From NCBI GenBank assembly GCA_902786665.1, contig CADADN010000020.1, positions 1-53,980 of the forward strand: a DNA stretch of 53,980 nt, given 5' to 3'. The notes under the pieces were generated by a model, which saw only the letters and a program-made list of their open reading frames with translations, was not told where the DNA came from and did not search any database. The DNA comes from an uncultured Prevotellaceae bacterium (GTDB lineage Bacteria; Bacteroidota; Bacteroidia; Bacteroidales; Bacteroidaceae). A program made the translations under genes and the position numbers. This document shows, piece after piece, positions 24,607 to 35,419 of this stretch. Position 1 is the first letter of the stretch; the number at the start of each line of letters is the position of its first letter.

Positions 24607-26175
24607 TCACTGTTGCAGTATTTCTATTCCTTTGAGTACGATGTCGTTGGTTTCGTTGAAGACATGGAAATACTCATTCATATCCCATAGGTCGCGGGCG
24701 ATGAGTGCCTTGAGTTGGGTTCTCAGATAGGGGATGGTGCGTGCCAGTTCCTCGTCGTCCTTGGGTTTGATGTCGTCGGCGGCTCCTTTCTCGAAGATGC
24801 CGTCAATGAGGCTTTGAGGCACCTCGAAGTTGTTGTAGAAATCCTCGAAGGTGCTGTATTTCTTCTTTAGAGCCTTGCGGTTGTCGTCGATGTACTTGAG
24901 GTTGGCGTTGATGATGTGGCTCTTGGCGGAGAGTTGGCGATGATACTTGGTGTATTTCACCGTGTCGAGTGGCACGAAATAGTCGGGCATGATACCTCCG
25001 CCTCCATACACCACGCGGTGTTTGCGCAAGGTGTAGAACTTGAGGGAGTCGGCAAAGTGTATGCTGTCTGAATTTGTCATTTCACCATTGCGGAAACGAT
25101 TCTCGATGTCTTCGGCATAGTCTTTCTTTTCACCCTTGGTGTAGGGTTTTTGTATGCAGCGGCCGGAGGGGGTGTAATAGTGGGCGATGGTGAGGCGTAT
25201 CATCGAGCCGTCGTCGAATTCTATGGGGCGTTGCACGAGGCCTTTTCCGAAAGTGCGGCGGCCAACGATGATGCCGCGGTCTTGGTCCTGGAAGGCACCG
25301 GCGGTGATTTCCGAGGCAGAGGCACTGTATTCGTTGACGAGTACCACGACGCGGCCGTCGAAGGTGTTGGAGCCGGAGGAGTGGTAGTCGCGTCTTGGTG
25401 AGCGGCGTCCCTCGGTGTAGACAATCATGTCGCCTTTCTCCAGGAACTCCTCGATGACCATGACAGAGGCTTGCAGGTATCCGCCGCCGTTGTCCTGGAG
25501 GTCGATGATGAGGTCTTTCATCCCTTCGTCCTGGAGTTTGGCCATGGCGGTCATGAACTCCTCATAGGTGGTGGCGCCGAAGTTGCCGATGCGGATGTAT
25601 CCGATGCCCGGGCGTATCATGTATGAGGCGTCGAGAGAATAGACGGGGATTTTATCGCGAATGACAGTGAAGGGCAGTTGTCCTTTGATGCCTTGGCGCA
25701 CGATTTTGAGGTTGACCTTTGTTCCCTTTGGCCCTCTCAGCCGTGACATGATGTCCTCTTTCGACATGTTCACGCCGGCAATGGCGGTGTCGTTCACAGC
25801 AACGATGCGGTCGCCGGGTATGATGCCCACTTTCTCCGATGGTCCGTTGGAGATGGTTTGAATCACCACGAGGGTGTCTTCCATCATGTTGAACTGCACG
25901 CCGATGCCTTCGAAACTACCTTCCAGCGACTCGGTCATCTGTTTGGTTTCCTTCGCGTTGGAATAGGTGGAGTGGGGGTCGAGTTTTTCCAACATGCCCC
26001 TGATGGCATCTTCGGTGAGTTTTTCTTGGTCCACCTCCTCGACATACAGGTTGTTGATGGCCATCACAGCCATGTTGAGTTTGTTGAGCGGGGTGGAGGA
26101 GTTGTACCTTATTTGTGCGTGTGCGCCATGCCATGCCATCAGCAAGGCGATGACGATGAAGAATGATTTTTTCAT
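24607..26175 (-). CDS. S41 family C-terminal processing protease (CtpA-like)
   Basis: Secreted serine protease of 522 residues. It has a signal peptide ending HGAHAQ, a helical N-terminal segment, and a PDZ domain at about residues 90-175 ([24 protein letters not shown]). The S41 catalytic core has the Ser in [13 protein letters not shown] near residue 300 and the Lys in [11 protein letters not shown]. Tail-specific proteases trim or degrade periplasmic proteins. Its start overlaps the parE stop by 4 nt. Confidence 0.93.
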   Translation of the reverse strand: MKKSFFIVIALLMAWHGAHAQIRYNSSTPLNKLNMAVMAINNLYVEEVDQEKLTEDAIRGMLEKLDPHSTYSNAKETKQMTESLEGSFEGIGVQFNMMEDTLVVIQTISNGPSEKVGIIPGDRIVAVNDTAIAGVNMSKEDIMSRLRGPKGTKVNLKIVRQGIKGQLPFTVIRDKIPVYSLDASYMIRPGIGYIRIGNFGATTYEEFMTAMAKLQDEGMKDLIIDLQDNGGGYLQASVMVIEEFLEKGDMIVYTEGRRSPRRDYHSSGSNTFDGRVVVLVNEYSASASEITAGAFQDQDRGIIVGRRTFGKGLVQRPIEFDDGSMIRLTIAHYYTPSGRCIQKPYTKGEKKDYAEDIENRFRNGEMTNSDSIHFADSLKFYTLRKHRVVYGGGGIMPDYFVPLDTVKYTKYHRQLSAKSHIINANLKYIDDNRKALKKKYSTFEDFYNNFEVPQSLIDGIFEKGAADDIKPKDDEELARTIPYLRTQLKALIARDLWDMNEYFHVFNETNDIVLKGIEILQQ

Positions 26176-28148
26176 GATGCTTCGTCAATGTTTTCTTTTG
26201 GGATGTCTTCCTCTATGATGAGGTTGTTGATGATGAAATTCTGGCGCTCCATGGTGTTCTTCCCCATGTAGTATTCCAGTAGTTGGGCCACTTGGTCGTT
26301 TTTGTGAAGGGTGACTTGCTCCAGGCGCATGTCGGGGCCGATGAAATGCACGAATTCGTCGGGGGAGATTTCTCCCAAGCCTTTGAAGCGTGTGATTTCC
26401 GGGTTGGGACCGAGGTCGTGTATGGCGGCGAGACGTTCCTCGTCGCTATAGCAATAGCGTGTGATGTAGTCGCTCTTCCTTTCACCTGGGGCGCGCTTCT
26501 CGTCGGCCTCGGCCACCACTTGCTTGTTCTTGATTTTCGTCCTACGCGCTCTGACACGGAAGAGCGGGGTCTGAAGCACGTAGACATGGCCTTTCTTGAT
26601 GAGGTCGGGGAAGAACTGCAGGAAGAAGGTGATGATGAGCAGACGGATGTGCATGCCATCGACATCGGCGTCGGTGGCCACGATCACCTTGTTGTAGCGC
26701 AGGGTGTCGAGGCCGTCTTCAATGTCGAGGGCCGCTTGGAGGAGGTTGAACTCCTCGTTCTCATAGACCACCTTCTTGGTCAGGCCGTAGGTGTTGAGCG
26801 GCTTGCCGCGAAGGGAGAAGACGGCTTGGGTGTTGACGTCGCGGCTCTTGGTGATGCTGCCGCTGGCGGAGTCGCCCTCGGTGATGAAGATGCAGCTCTC
26901 TTCTTTGCGGTCGTTTTTAGTGTCGCTGTAGTGGATGCGGCAGTCGCGCAGCTTGCGGTTGTGGAGGTTGGCTTTCTTGGCTCGCTCGCGTGCGAGTTTG
27001 GTGACGCCGGCCATCGCCTTGCGCTCCTTCTCGCTCTCGGCGATTTTCTGCAGCATCGTTTCCGCCACGTCGGGGTTCTTGTGCAGGTAGTTGTCCACCT
27101 CGGTCTTGATGAAGTCGCCCACGTATTTGTTCACCGACACGCCGTCGGGGCTCATGGTGAGCGAACCGAGTTTGATTTTCGTCTGGCTCTCAAACATCGG
27201 CTCTTCCACGTTGACGGCGATGGCCGCCACCAGTCCGTTGCGGATGTCGCCATACTCGAAAGCCTTGCCAGAGAATTCCTTGATGGTCTTGGCGATGTGC
27301 TCCTTGAAGGCGCTTTGGTGCGTGCCGCCCTGCGTGGTGTGTTGCCCGTTGACAAAGGAGTGATATTCTTCTCCATATTGGTTGGTGTGGGTGAAGGCGA
27401 TTTCTATGTCCTCGCCTTTCATATGGATGATGGGGTAGATGCCCTGGCTGGTCATGGTGTCGTTGAGCAGGTCTTCCAGGCCGTTGCGGCTGAGGATGCG
27501 CCTGCCGTTGTACATGATGGTGAGACCGGTGTTGAGGTAGGTGTAGTTGCGGAGCATGGTTTCCACGATGTCGTCCTGGAAACGGTAGTTCTTGAACATC
27601 GTGTTGTCGGGTTCGAACCAGATGTATGTTCCGTTCTCGTCCTCGGTCTTCTCGGTGGTGTCGGTTTGCAGCACGCCACGGGTGAAGGTGGCCTTGCGCA
27701 CCATGCCGTCACGGTAGGAGCGCACCTCGAAGCGTGCGCTCAAGGCGTTGACGGCCTTCACGCCGACACCGTTGAGGCCTACACTTTTCTTGAAAGCCTT
27801 GGAGTCGTATTTGCCACCGGTATTGAGCATGCTGACGGCTTCGATGAGTTTGCCTTGCGGGATGCCTCGGCCATAGTCTCGCACACGCACCCTGAGGTTG
27901 TCTTCGATGTCTATTTCGATGCGTTTGCCGGCGTTCATCTTGAACTCGTCGATGGAGTTGTCGATGACTTCTTTGAGCAGCACGTAGATGCCGTCCTCGG
28001 GAAGTGAACCGTCACCCAGGCGTCCGATGTACATGCCGGGGCGGGTGCGGATATGGTCCATGTCGTTCAGGTGTATGATGTTGTCCTCGGTGTATTTCAC
28101 CTGTTCTTGTTGTCCGGACTCGAAAATGTCTTTTTTTTCTTCTTGCAT
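26172..28148 (-). CDS. parE: DNA topoisomerase IV subunit B (ParE)
   Basis: Type II topoisomerase ATPase subunit of 658 residues. It has the GHKL ATP-binding motifs [10 protein letters not shown] and [14 protein letters not shown]. The transducer domain and the TOPRIM domain follow, with EGDSASGS and [10 protein letters not shown], which bind Mg2+. It separates linked daughter chromosomes together with ParC, which is not in the window. GyrB is the alternative; the compact length without the large GyrB insert and the start near the [14 protein letters not shown] motif favour ParE. The frame is open to 28271, but the start at 28148 ([10 protein letters not shown]) avoids overlap with the upstream gene. 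Confidence 0.9.
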   Translation of the reverse strand: MQEEKKDIFESGQQEQVKYTEDNIIHLNDMDHIRTRPGMYIGRLGDGSLPEDGIYVLLKEVIDNSIDEFKMNAGKRIEIDIEDNLRVRVRDYGRGIPQGKLIEAVSMLNTGGKYDSKAFKKSVGLNGVGVKAVNALSARFEVRSYRDGMVRKATFTRGVLQTDTTEKTEDENGTYIWFEPDNTMFKNYRFQDDIVETMLRNYTYLNTGLTIMYNGRRILSRNGLEDLLNDTMTSQGIYPIIHMKGEDIEIAFTHTNQYGEEYHSFVNGQHTTQGGTHQSAFKEHIAKTIKEFSGKAFEYGDIRNGLVAAIAVNVEEPMFESQTKIKLGSLTMSPDGVSVNKYVGDFIKTEVDNYLHKNPDVAETMLQKIAESEKERKAMAGVTKLARERAKKANLHNRKLRDCRIHYSDTKNDRKEESCIFITEGDSASGSITKSRDVNTQAVFSLRGKPLNTYGLTKKVVYENEEFNLLQAALDIEDGLDTLRYNKVIVATDADVDGMHIRLLIITFFLQFFPDLIKKGHVYVLQTPLFRVRARRTKIKNKQVVAEADEKRAPGERKSDYITRYCYSDEERLAAIHDLGPNPEITRFKGLGEISPDEFVHFIGPDMRLEQVTLHKNDQVAQLLEYYMGKNTMERQNFIINNLIIEEDIPKENIDEAS

Positions 28149-28159
28149 GTTCCTTTTTC

Positions 28160-29308
28160 CTAAATGTTTTTCTTGAAGCAGCGTCTGCGCTTGTGCATCT
28201 CGTGTTCGAAGAAGCCCCATTGCCCTTGAACGTTGGTGTTCGACTCCATCTCCACGTTGCTCTCGCCCCATTCGAAGCCGTAGGACACGTATTGGGGTAT
28301 GAGGTCGGAGAAGAGCAGGGCGTTGGCGCCTTTCTTGCGGTATTCAGGTAGGACTCCCACCAGGTAGAGGTCCACGATGTTGGTCTTATGCCATTTGATG
28401 GCTCTGAGCAGGTGCCACCATCCGAAGGGCAAGAGTCTTCCCTTGTGGCATTTCTGCAATGCCTTGGTGAGTGAGGGAAGTGTGATGCCCACGCCCACCA
28501 TCTTGTGGGGTTCGAAGTTCCAGTCTTCAATGATGGTGATGAGGTTCAGGTCGGCCAACGGGAGATACATGTCGACATATTGGTCCACCTGCCGCTCGGT
28601 GAGTTCGGAGAAGGAGTAGAGGTCCTGCATGCATTCGTTGAGGATGGAGAAGACGCGTTTGCCATAACCCTCCTTGAACACTTCCCGCCTGGTGAGTTTC
28701 TTCACATGCAGGTTGTAGCGCTTCTCTATCATGTTGGAGATTTTGGATAGTTTTTCCGGCACTTCCTTGGGGATGAAAATCTTGTACTCCACATAGTCGT
28801 TGTCTTTCTCGAAACCGCCGATGCGCTCCAGGTGCTCAGGGTAATAGGGATAGTTGTAGATGGTGGCCATCGTCCCTAGTTGGTCGAAACCCCAGATGAG
28901 CATGCCTTCGGGGTCCATGTCGGTGAATCCCAGCGGCCCCACCATTTCCGTCATTCCCTTCGCCTTTCCCCAGTCTTCCACAGCCTTGAGGAGTGCTTTC
29001 GATACGTCGAGGTCGTCGATGAAGTCAATCCAACCGAACCTCACCACTCGACGGTCCCACTTCTTGTTGGCATTGTGGTTGATGATGGCAGCAACCCGTC
29101 CAGCCAACTTCCCGTCCTTGTAGGCGAGGAAATAGTCGGCCTCGCAAAACTCAAAGGCGGCGTTCTTGTCGCGGCTGAGTGTCTTCAGGTCATCGCTGAA
29201 GAGGACGGGGGCATCGTATTCGTTTCCTTTGTACAGGTCGTAGTGGAACTCGATGAAGCGCTGAAGGTCCTTGCGCGTTTCCACTCGCTTGATGATGATT
29301 TCAGACAT
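28160..29308 (-). CDS. GNAT-like N-acetyltransferase of unknown substrate
   Basis: This 382-residue protein is of a type common in Bacteroidota. The N-terminal 200 residues look like one acetyltransferase fold ([18 protein letters not shown]) and the C-terminal part has a second GNAT-like segment ([23 protein letters not shown], split by the acetyl-CoA loop EYRKKG). No substrate can be named. It is the first gene of the operon with parE (11 nt gap), the ctpA-like and the papain-like protease genes. The operon starts from the triplicated promoter at 29364-29543. Confidence 0.72.
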   Translation of the reverse strand: MSEIIIKRVETRKDLQRFIEFHYDLYKGNEYDAPVLFSDDLKTLSRDKNAAFEFCEADYFLAYKDGKLAGRVAAIINHNANKKWDRRVVRFGWIDFIDDLDVSKALLKAVEDWGKAKGMTEMVGPLGFTDMDPEGMLIWGFDQLGTMATIYNYPYYPEHLERIGGFEKDNDYVEYKIFIPKEVPEKLSKISNMIEKRYNLHVKKLTRREVFKEGYGKRVFSILNECMQDLYSFSELTERQVDQYVDMYLPLADLNLITIIEDWNFEPHKMVGVGITLPSLTKALQKCHKGRLLPFGWWHLLRAIKWHKTNIVDLYLVGVLPEYRKKGANALLFSDLIPQYVSYGFEWGESNVEMESNTNVQGQWGFFEHEMHKRRRCFKKNI

Positions 29309-29363
29309 GGGTCTTGATATCTTGATTTGGGATGAAAATTGCTACATATTAATATACATCCGA

Positions 29364-29543
29364 CAAAGGTACGATTAAGTGAGCGAAAAACCAAAAGTTT
29401 TTTGAGTTTTTCCGAGCGTGAGTACCTTCGACGCAGTCAAAGGTACGATTAAGTGAGCGAAAAACCAAAAGTTTTTTGAGTTTTTCCGAGCGTGAGTACC
29501 TTCGACGCAGTCAAAGTTACGATTAAGTGAGCGAAAAACCAAA
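29364..29543 (-). promoter_or_regulatory. 74-bp tandem repeat carrying three promoters
   Basis: Two full copies and a third partial copy of a 74-bp unit lie in tandem. Each has on the minus strand TTTG, a 20-nt spacer and a -7 element. The elements are at 29392-29395/29364-29371, 29466-29469/29438-29445 and 29540-29543/29512-29519. The -7 sequences are TACCTTTG, TACCTTTG and TAACTTTG. All three point at the acetyltransferase-parE operon, the nearest lying 56 nt before the start codon. Confidence 0.8.
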
Positions 29544-29580
29544 TTACCACACATTTTTCTACGCTTATCTGCACAGTCCG

Positions 29581-29620
29581 CCCCATAAGCCCCATAAGTC
29601 CCATTAACCCCATAAGCCCA
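29581..29620. repeat. CCCCATAAG short tandem repeat
   Basis: Four degenerate copies of CCCCATAAG with a 9-10 bp period. Unlike most of the short repeats in this window it does not touch a stop codon. Confidence 0.6.
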
Positions 29621-29699
29621 AGTGCTGTTAAAAATATGTTTTTAATACGAATTTCCATAAATCAATCAAAAATTTTAACAAAAGTTTTAAACAATTGTA

Positions 29700-29940
29700 T
29701 GGTCGCTCGGCGACGAAAGAGACGCTTTCCCAAGCAAGAATTATATGTTTTAATGATATTCGCAGAGTGGTTACCCACCTCATTCTGACTGTTAAAAGCT
29801 CTTAATTCTGGAAACACCTATAACGGCAATGCTTCGTGACAATTCGAGGTGATGGAATGGTCGACCATCATTTCTCACTCATCAGTTCGCCCAGTCTCCT
29901 GTTCAGAATGTCTGGGCGGATTTTTCATTGGGGGTGTCAT
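29700..29940 (+). ncRNA. possible structured RNA ending in a terminator
   Basis: There is no open reading frame here, but hairpins follow each other: GTCGC/GCGAC (29702-29714), GAAAG/CTTTC (29715-29729), CACCTC pairing at distance with GAGGTG, and a perfect 12-bp palindrome ATGGTCGACCAT. The stretch ends with CGCCCAG/CTGGGCG followed by GATTTTT, a plus-strand intrinsic terminator form. I do not recognise a known RNA family, and no strong promoter is visible upstream. It could also be an unrelated series of palindromes in the long susC leader region. Confidence 0.3.
29888..29925 (+). terminator. intrinsic terminator-like hairpin
   Basis: CGCCCAG and CTGGGCG flank a 17-nt loop and are followed by GATTTTT. 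No plus-strand gene precedes it, which supports a transcript in the preceding 200 nt. Confidence 0.5.
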
Positions 29941-30169
29941 CACCTTATGGTGTCGGAATGATTTTTTTGTTACGACAAAGCTTGTCTTGGCGAGCAACAT
30001 CCGAGCGTTGCCAAGGTATTGCTAGGTTTTCAAAAGCATTGAATAATTCGTGTCTTTTTTTGCCAAGTCATTTTTAAAGGTCTCTTACATTAATTAAAGG
30101 TATTTTAGGGATGAAACAAAATTGAATGTCGTTGAAACGAAATCAAAACACACATTGTAAATAATATTT

Positions 30170-30177
30170 TATCTTTG
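30170..30177 (+). promoter_or_regulatory. susC promoter -7 element
   Basis: TATCTTTG fits TAnnTTTG and lies 69 nt before the susC start. The nearest TTG is only 12 nt upstream of it, so the -33 is weak and an activator may be needed. No ECF sigma/anti-sigma pair or hybrid two-component regulator gene adjoins it. Confidence 0.55.
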
Positions 30178-30246
30178 CACCGTCATTTGTTACACTATGT
30201 AATTTCATAACCCAAATAACTATCTAATAACTTAAAAATTATTATC

Positions 30247-33200
30247 ATGCATTTTAACTTGAAAAAAACCATCTTCTTGATGGGTGTATGCTCCTTGTTT
30301 GGGGTGTTGAGTGCACCGCAAGCCATTGCAGCGCCTGCCGGGGTCTCTTCCACCGACGAGGTGCAACAATCCAAGAGAGTGACGGGAAAGGTGAGTGATG
30401 CCGATGGCGCACTCATTGGTGCTACTGTGATGGAAAAGGGTACGTCTAACGGTGCTATCACCGATGTAGACGGCAACTTCACCATCAATGTGAATCCAGG
30501 TGCCACACTGGTTGTTTCTTATGTGGGTTACACCACACAGGAAATCAAGGTGGGCAACCAAAGCAACTTGAACATCGTGCTTGATGCCGAAGGCGGCAGC
30601 CTCAACGAGGTGGTGGTCATCGGTTATGGTACGCAGCGCCGTGAGGCAGTCACCGGTTCGGTGGCCAATGTCAATGGTGAGAAACTCAACCAGGTTGCCG
30701 CCACCAATGCAGCACAAGCCCTTCAGGGACGTATCGCCGGCGTGTTGATGACACAGACATCTTCACAACCGGGCGCTGAGATGCAAATCCGCATCCGTGG
30801 CCAACGTTCATTGAGCGCTTCCAATGACCCGCTCATCGTCCTCGACGGAATACCCTTCATGGGTCAGCTCTCCGACATCAACCCCGCTGATATCAAGTCG
30901 ATGGACATTCTCAAGGATGCATCAGCCACGGCCATCTATGGCTCGCGTGGTGCCAACGGCGTGATCATCATCACCACCGCGAAGGGTTATCAGGGTGCTC
31001 CTGCAAAGGTTTCCTATAACGGATATGTCAATTTCAAGACCGTGTTTGAGGATTACCCTATGATGGACGGACCCACATTCGCCAAGTTCCGCAAGTATGC
31101 CGGCAAGTATGAGAACTCCCTCGACGAGAACGACAACACCAACACCGACTGGCAGGACCTTTACTATCAGACCGGTGTGAGCTACAATCACGACTTGACC
31201 GTTTCCGGCGGCACCAATGGTGGCAGCTATAGCTTCGGCGCTGGATACTATCACGACGAGTCGCCCGTTCCCACACAGGAGTACGACCGCATCTCCGTTC
31301 GTGGCAACTTCGACCAGATGGTGGGCAAATGGTTCCGCTTCGGTCTGAGCACCAACAACAGCTATCGCATAAACCAGGGTGTGAACGATATGTATGGCGT
31401 GCTGAGCAAGAGTCCGCTGGCCAGCCCCTATGACGAGAATGGCAACCTCAAACGCTATGTCACCCTCCCCGCCGACGACCAGTCCGTGGTCACCAAGGAG
31501 ACGGTGAGAAGAGACAAGGCCATCTGGCTCAACGAGAACAAGGGCATCGGCTCCTACAACACCCTCTTCGGAGAGGTGAAATGCCCGTGGGTGGAAGGAC
31601 TGAGCTACCGCATCAACGTCGGTTTGAACTTCCGTTCCTCCAAGGGTGGCAACTTCACCGGCACAGGTGTGAACAACAAGGATGAGAAAGCCATCAACGG
31701 CGGCGGCGTCTCCGAGAACCAGACCCGCAACTGGGCTATTGAGAACATCGTCACTTTCGACCGCACCTTCGCAGAGAAGCACAACCTCAACATCGTCGGC
31801 ATGTACTCTGCTGAGGAGACCACCTACGAGTCAACAGGTGCCTCCGCACAAGGCATACCTGCCGACTTCTTCCAATACTACGCCCTCGACAAGGCAACTG
31901 GCGAGGTGAACCTTAACAACTACAGCTACTGGCAGAGCGGCCTGATGTCGTGGATGGGTCGTGTGATGTATTCCTATGACAACAAGTACATGCTTTCCGC
32001 AGCCATCCGTTCCGACGCCTCCTCACGCCTGGCCAAGGGACACCAGTGGCACACCTATCCCGCTGTCAGCGCAGGTTGGAACATCTTCCGTGAGAACTTC
32101 ATGGAGCCTGTCAAATGGGTGGACAACCTGAAACTGCGTGTCGGTTATGGCGAAACCTCCAACCAGAGCATCAGCCCCTATTCCACACTCGGTGGACTGG
32201 CAGTGCGCAACTACAACTTCGGCGACACCTATATGGCTGGATACTATGTCAATGCACTGCCCAACCCAGAACTGGGATGGGAATATTCCAAGACTTGGAA
32301 TGTCGGTCTTGACTTCTCCTTCTTCCATGGACGTCTCTTTGGTTCGTTGGAATACTACATCCAAAAGACCAACGACATCCTCCTCGACGTATCTCTGCCT
32401 TCCTCCTCAGGTGTGAGCAGCTTCACCGGAAACATCGGAAAGACGGAGAACAAGGGATGGGAATTCACCCTCAACGGCATCATCCTCGACAACAAGAATG
32501 GATGGCATTGGGAGGCTGGCATCAACCTCTACGCCAACAAGAACAAACTGGTGGCTCTCGCCTCTGGTGAAGACCGCGACGAAGGCAACCGCTGGTTTGT
32601 GGGACACCCCATCGATGTCATCTACGACTACGAGTACGACGGTCTGTGGAATGCAGAAGATGTTTATAATGTAACAGTAAAGAACGACGATGGCACAACC
32701 ACCGAGACCACAAACTTTGCCATTCTCGAGCCCGGCGGCAACCTGGGTATGATCAAGGTGAAATACAACGACGATGTGCTCGATGCCAATGGTGTTCCCA
32801 CCCGTGCCATCGGTCCTGACGACCGTCGCATCATGAGCATGGAGCCCGACCTCCTTGGCGGCTTCAACACCACCGTGGGCTATAAGAATTTCGACCTCAC
32901 CGTCATCGGTGCCTTCCAAGTGGGCGGCAAGCTCATCAGCGCCATCCACTCTTCCAACGGCTACCTGAACATGCTCACCGGTCGCCGTGGACAGCTCGAC
33001 ATCGACTACTGGACAGAGGACAACACGGGTGCAAAATATCCGAAACCAGGTGGCATACAGAGTGGTGACAATCCCAAGTATGGCTCAACCCTTGGCTATT
33101 TCGATGCCGGCTACCTGAAGATTCGTGCCATCACCCTTGGCTACAACTTCGACAAACTGAGTGTCATCAAGAACCTGGGCATCAGCCGCCTGCGCCTCTA

Positions 33201-33399
33201 TGCTACCGTGCAGAACCCCTTCGTGCTCTTCTCACCCTACACCAACGAGAGCGGTCTTGACCCAGAGACCAACTCCTGGGCCAACCAGAACACGGCTGTG
33301 GCTTACGGCGAGTACTCCGGAAAGCACAGGATGCCCATCATCGGCTACAACACTCCTGCCACGCGCAACTTCCTCTTCGGCATCAACGTAACATTCTAA
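30247..33399 (+). CDS. SusC/RagA family TonB-linked outer membrane protein
   Basis: TonB-dependent transporter of 1050 residues. It has a signal peptide (about 28 residues, ending AIAAPAG) and a carboxypeptidase-D regulatory-like domain (about residues 42-115, GKVSDADGALIGATV, GNFTINV, SYVGYTTQEI). The plug domain has GYGTQRREAVTGSV and DASATAIYGSRGANGVI, and a beta barrel follows to the last residues INVTF with a terminal Phe. With its SusD partner it imports oligosaccharides or other large substrates across the outer membrane. No glycoside hydrolase or polysaccharide lyase gene is nearby, so the substrate cannot be guessed. susD follows after 46 nt. Confidence 0.96.
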   Translation: MHFNLKKTIFLMGVCSLFGVLSAPQAIAAPAGVSSTDEVQQSKRVTGKVSDADGALIGATVMEKGTSNGAITDVDGNFTINVNPGATLVVSYVGYTTQEIKVGNQSNLNIVLDAEGGSLNEVVVIGYGTQRREAVTGSVANVNGEKLNQVAATNAAQALQGRIAGVLMTQTSSQPGAEMQIRIRGQRSLSASNDPLIVLDGIPFMGQLSDINPADIKSMDILKDASATAIYGSRGANGVIIITTAKGYQGAPAKVSYNGYVNFKTVFEDYPMMDGPTFAKFRKYAGKYENSLDENDNTNTDWQDLYYQTGVSYNHDLTVSGGTNGGSYSFGAGYYHDESPVPTQEYDRISVRGNFDQMVGKWFRFGLSTNNSYRINQGVNDMYGVLSKSPLASPYDENGNLKRYVTLPADDQSVVTKETVRRDKAIWLNENKGIGSYNTLFGEVKCPWVEGLSYRINVGLNFRSSKGGNFTGTGVNNKDEKAINGGGVSENQTRNWAIENIVTFDRTFAEKHNLNIVGMYSAEETTYESTGASAQGIPADFFQYYALDKATGEVNLNNYSYWQSGLMSWMGRVMYSYDNKYMLSAAIRSDASSRLAKGHQWHTYPAVSAGWNIFRENFMEPVKWVDNLKLRVGYGETSNQSISPYSTLGGLAVRNYNFGDTYMAGYYVNALPNPELGWEYSKTWNVGLDFSFFHGRLFGSLEYYIQKTNDILLDVSLPSSSGVSSFTGNIGKTENKGWEFTLNGIILDNKNGWHWEAGINLYANKNKLVALASGEDRDEGNRWFVGHPIDVIYDYEYDGLWNAEDVYNVTVKNDDGTTTETTNFAILEPGGNLGMIKVKYNDDVLDANGVPTRAIGPDDRRIMSMEPDLLGGFNTTVGYKNFDLTVIGAFQVGGKLISAIHSSNGYLNMLTGRRGQLDIDYWTEDNTGAKYPKPGGIQSGDNPKYGSTLGYFDAGYLKIRAITLGYNFDKLSVIKNLGISRLRLYATVQNPFVLFSPYTNESGLDPETNSWANQNTAVAYGEYSGKHRMPIIGYNTPATRNFLFGINVTF

Positions 33400-33445
33400 T
33401 TGACAATTGAAAACAAAGAATTGACAATTTAATATAGATAATAAT

Positions 33446-35395
33446 ATGAAAACCAAAAATATCAAATATATCCTTGCTGCGGGTTTGTTGTGCTGTGGAC
33501 TTTCCACCACCTTCACCTCCTGCTCTGATATCCTTGACGAGCAGCCTCGCAGCCAGTTCGACCCCACATTCTTCACCACGAAGACGGGTATCGAGGGTGG
33601 TCTGACATCTCTCTATGCACACCTGCGCTATTTCTATGGAAACGGCTATTGGCTCAATCATTGTGAGACAGGCACCGATGAGTACACCTATGCTCAGTCG
33701 GCCGACGGCAACTTCAAGGATGCCGACCTCTCGGGTGTAGGTTCCCTCACTTCCACCAGCAGCCGCTCTGACATTTTGTGGGGAACGGCATTCGCCAACA
33801 TCAACACCGCCAGCGGCATCATTGAGAATGGTGCAGCCGCCGGCATCAGCGACGCCCTGCTCGCAGAGGCTTACTTCTTCCGTGCTTTCGACTACTTCCT
33901 CCTTGTGCAGACCTTCGGTGGCGTGCCACTCGACCTGGGTGCTGGAGACTTGAAGTTCAACACCTCCACCATACGCACCTCCAAGCGCAACACCGTGCCT
34001 GAGGTCTATGCAGCCATCTTCGCCGATTTGGAGAAAGCTGTCGCCGACCTGCCCGACAATCCTCGTCTGACAGGCACCGCCACCAAGAATCTTGCACGTC
34101 TCTTCCTTTCAAAGGCTTATCTGACCTATGCTTGGTGGTTGGAGAACCCCAAACAGATTCCCACTTATCCTGAGTGCACACGCGATGCCGGACAAGCCAA
34201 CTCTTACTTCCAGAAGGCTTATCAGACTGCCATGGAGGCCATCAACAATCCTGGGCCTTATGGATTGCAGCCCACTTTCTATGACGTGAACGTCGCCACC
34301 AACGACCGCAACTCGGAAATCATGCTCTATGCCGACCACGACGAGAACGAGAAGTTTGGCAACGGTGGTGCCGGCTACGGTTGGGGTAGTGGTGGCTCAC
34401 CTGAGAACTTCGCCTATTGGATGGAGACTTGGAACTACACCGAGATGACAGCGAAGGCTGCTTCAGGTGCTACCATCAACCCCATCCAGCGTGAGGCTGT
34501 GCAGGCTCTCGGACGTCCTTGGACACGTATGGCTCCCATCGCCGACAACTTCATGAAGGGTGGTGTTTGGGAAGACGATGTCAAGGCCATCGACTCTCGC
34601 TACGACGCCACTTTCACCCTCCGCTACCACACCAACTGGCAGAAGGCTGGCAGCAATGAGCCTTATGTCTTTGGCGCCAATGGCATGCAGGTGCTGCCCA
34701 ACGAGGTTTACTTTAGCTGGGTGCCTGAGAGCGAGGATGGCAACATCAACTACACCGGTGCCGACGGAAGACTTGGTTTCGGAGAGATTCCCGGCCGCCC
34801 GGACTTCGTGGTTGCTGTCAACCATATCAGCCGCAAGAAGTATCCCATCAACTGGAAACTCGGCATCTACCGCACCGACAACGCCGGTGGTCTTGGCAGC
34901 AAGGTCAATGGCGGAAGCCCACGTCCTTACAACATCGCCAAGTTCTCTGAGCTCTATCTCATCGCCGCCGAGGCTGCTGTGAAGTTGGGGAACAACGTCG
35001 AGGCCAAGCGCCTTGTTGACGTACTCCGTGCCCGTGCTGGCAAGCAGACCTTCAGCCAGAACGACAACGTGGCCGTGTCTGTCGACCATACTGCTGAGAT
35101 GTTGGCTGCCACACCGGCCGTCATCACCATCGACTACATCCTCGATGAGCGCAGCCGTGAGTTCTGGGGCGAGGGATATCGCTGGTTCGACCTCGTGCGC
35201 ACACAGAAGTGGGCAGAGCGTTCCACCGTCTATCACATTGCCGGTGATGGATACACCGACAAGGACCTCAAGGAGTTCAAGCGCGACATTCCTGCCGGAT
35301 ATTACATCCGTCCTATCCCACAGGGACAGCTCGACGGTATGGAAATGTCTGACGAAGAGAAAGCTGCATACCAGAATCCAGCTTATAGAAATTAG
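33446..35395 (+). CDS. SusD/RagB family nutrient-binding outer membrane lipoprotein
   Basis: The 649-residue lipoprotein has the acylated Cys in FTSCSDILDEQP near residue 26, the tetratricopeptide-rich N-terminal half (AYFFRAFDYFLLVQTFGGVPL), and the RagB/SusD C-terminal motif (DERSREFWGEGYRWFDLVRT). It forms the lid of the SusC transporter on the cell surface. Length is slightly above average for the family. A strong terminator follows, so the operon probably has only two genes. Confidence 0.95.
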   Translation: MKTKNIKYILAAGLLCCGLSTTFTSCSDILDEQPRSQFDPTFFTTKTGIEGGLTSLYAHLRYFYGNGYWLNHCETGTDEYTYAQSADGNFKDADLSGVGSLTSTSSRSDILWGTAFANINTASGIIENGAAAGISDALLAEAYFFRAFDYFLLVQTFGGVPLDLGAGDLKFNTSTIRTSKRNTVPEVYAAIFADLEKAVADLPDNPRLTGTATKNLARLFLSKAYLTYAWWLENPKQIPTYPECTRDAGQANSYFQKAYQTAMEAINNPGPYGLQPTFYDVNVATNDRNSEIMLYADHDENEKFGNGGAGYGWGSGGSPENFAYWMETWNYTEMTAKAASGATINPIQREAVQALGRPWTRMAPIADNFMKGGVWEDDVKAIDSRYDATFTLRYHTNWQKAGSNEPYVFGANGMQVLPNEVYFSWVPESEDGNINYTGADGRLGFGEIPGRPDFVVAVNHISRKKYPINWKLGIYRTDNAGGLGSKVNGGSPRPYNIAKFSELYLIAAEAAVKLGNNVEAKRLVDVLRARAGKQTFSQNDNVAVSVDHTAEMLAATPAVITIDYILDERSREFWGEGYRWFDLVRTQKWAERSTVYHIAGDGYTDKDLKEFKRDIPAGYYIRPIPQGQLDGMEMSDEEKAAYQNPAYRN

Positions 35396-35419
35396 TTCTT
35401 AAGTTATTGAATTAGGATT

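Noticed and set aside
26283-28007. A 574-codon plus-strand frame inside parE
   Set aside because: Antisense shadow of the well-supported parE gene; its composition reflects the complementary strand.
30247-35395. Full polysaccharide utilisation locus
   Set aside because: Only the transporter pair is present; no carbohydrate-active enzyme or regulator adjoins it.
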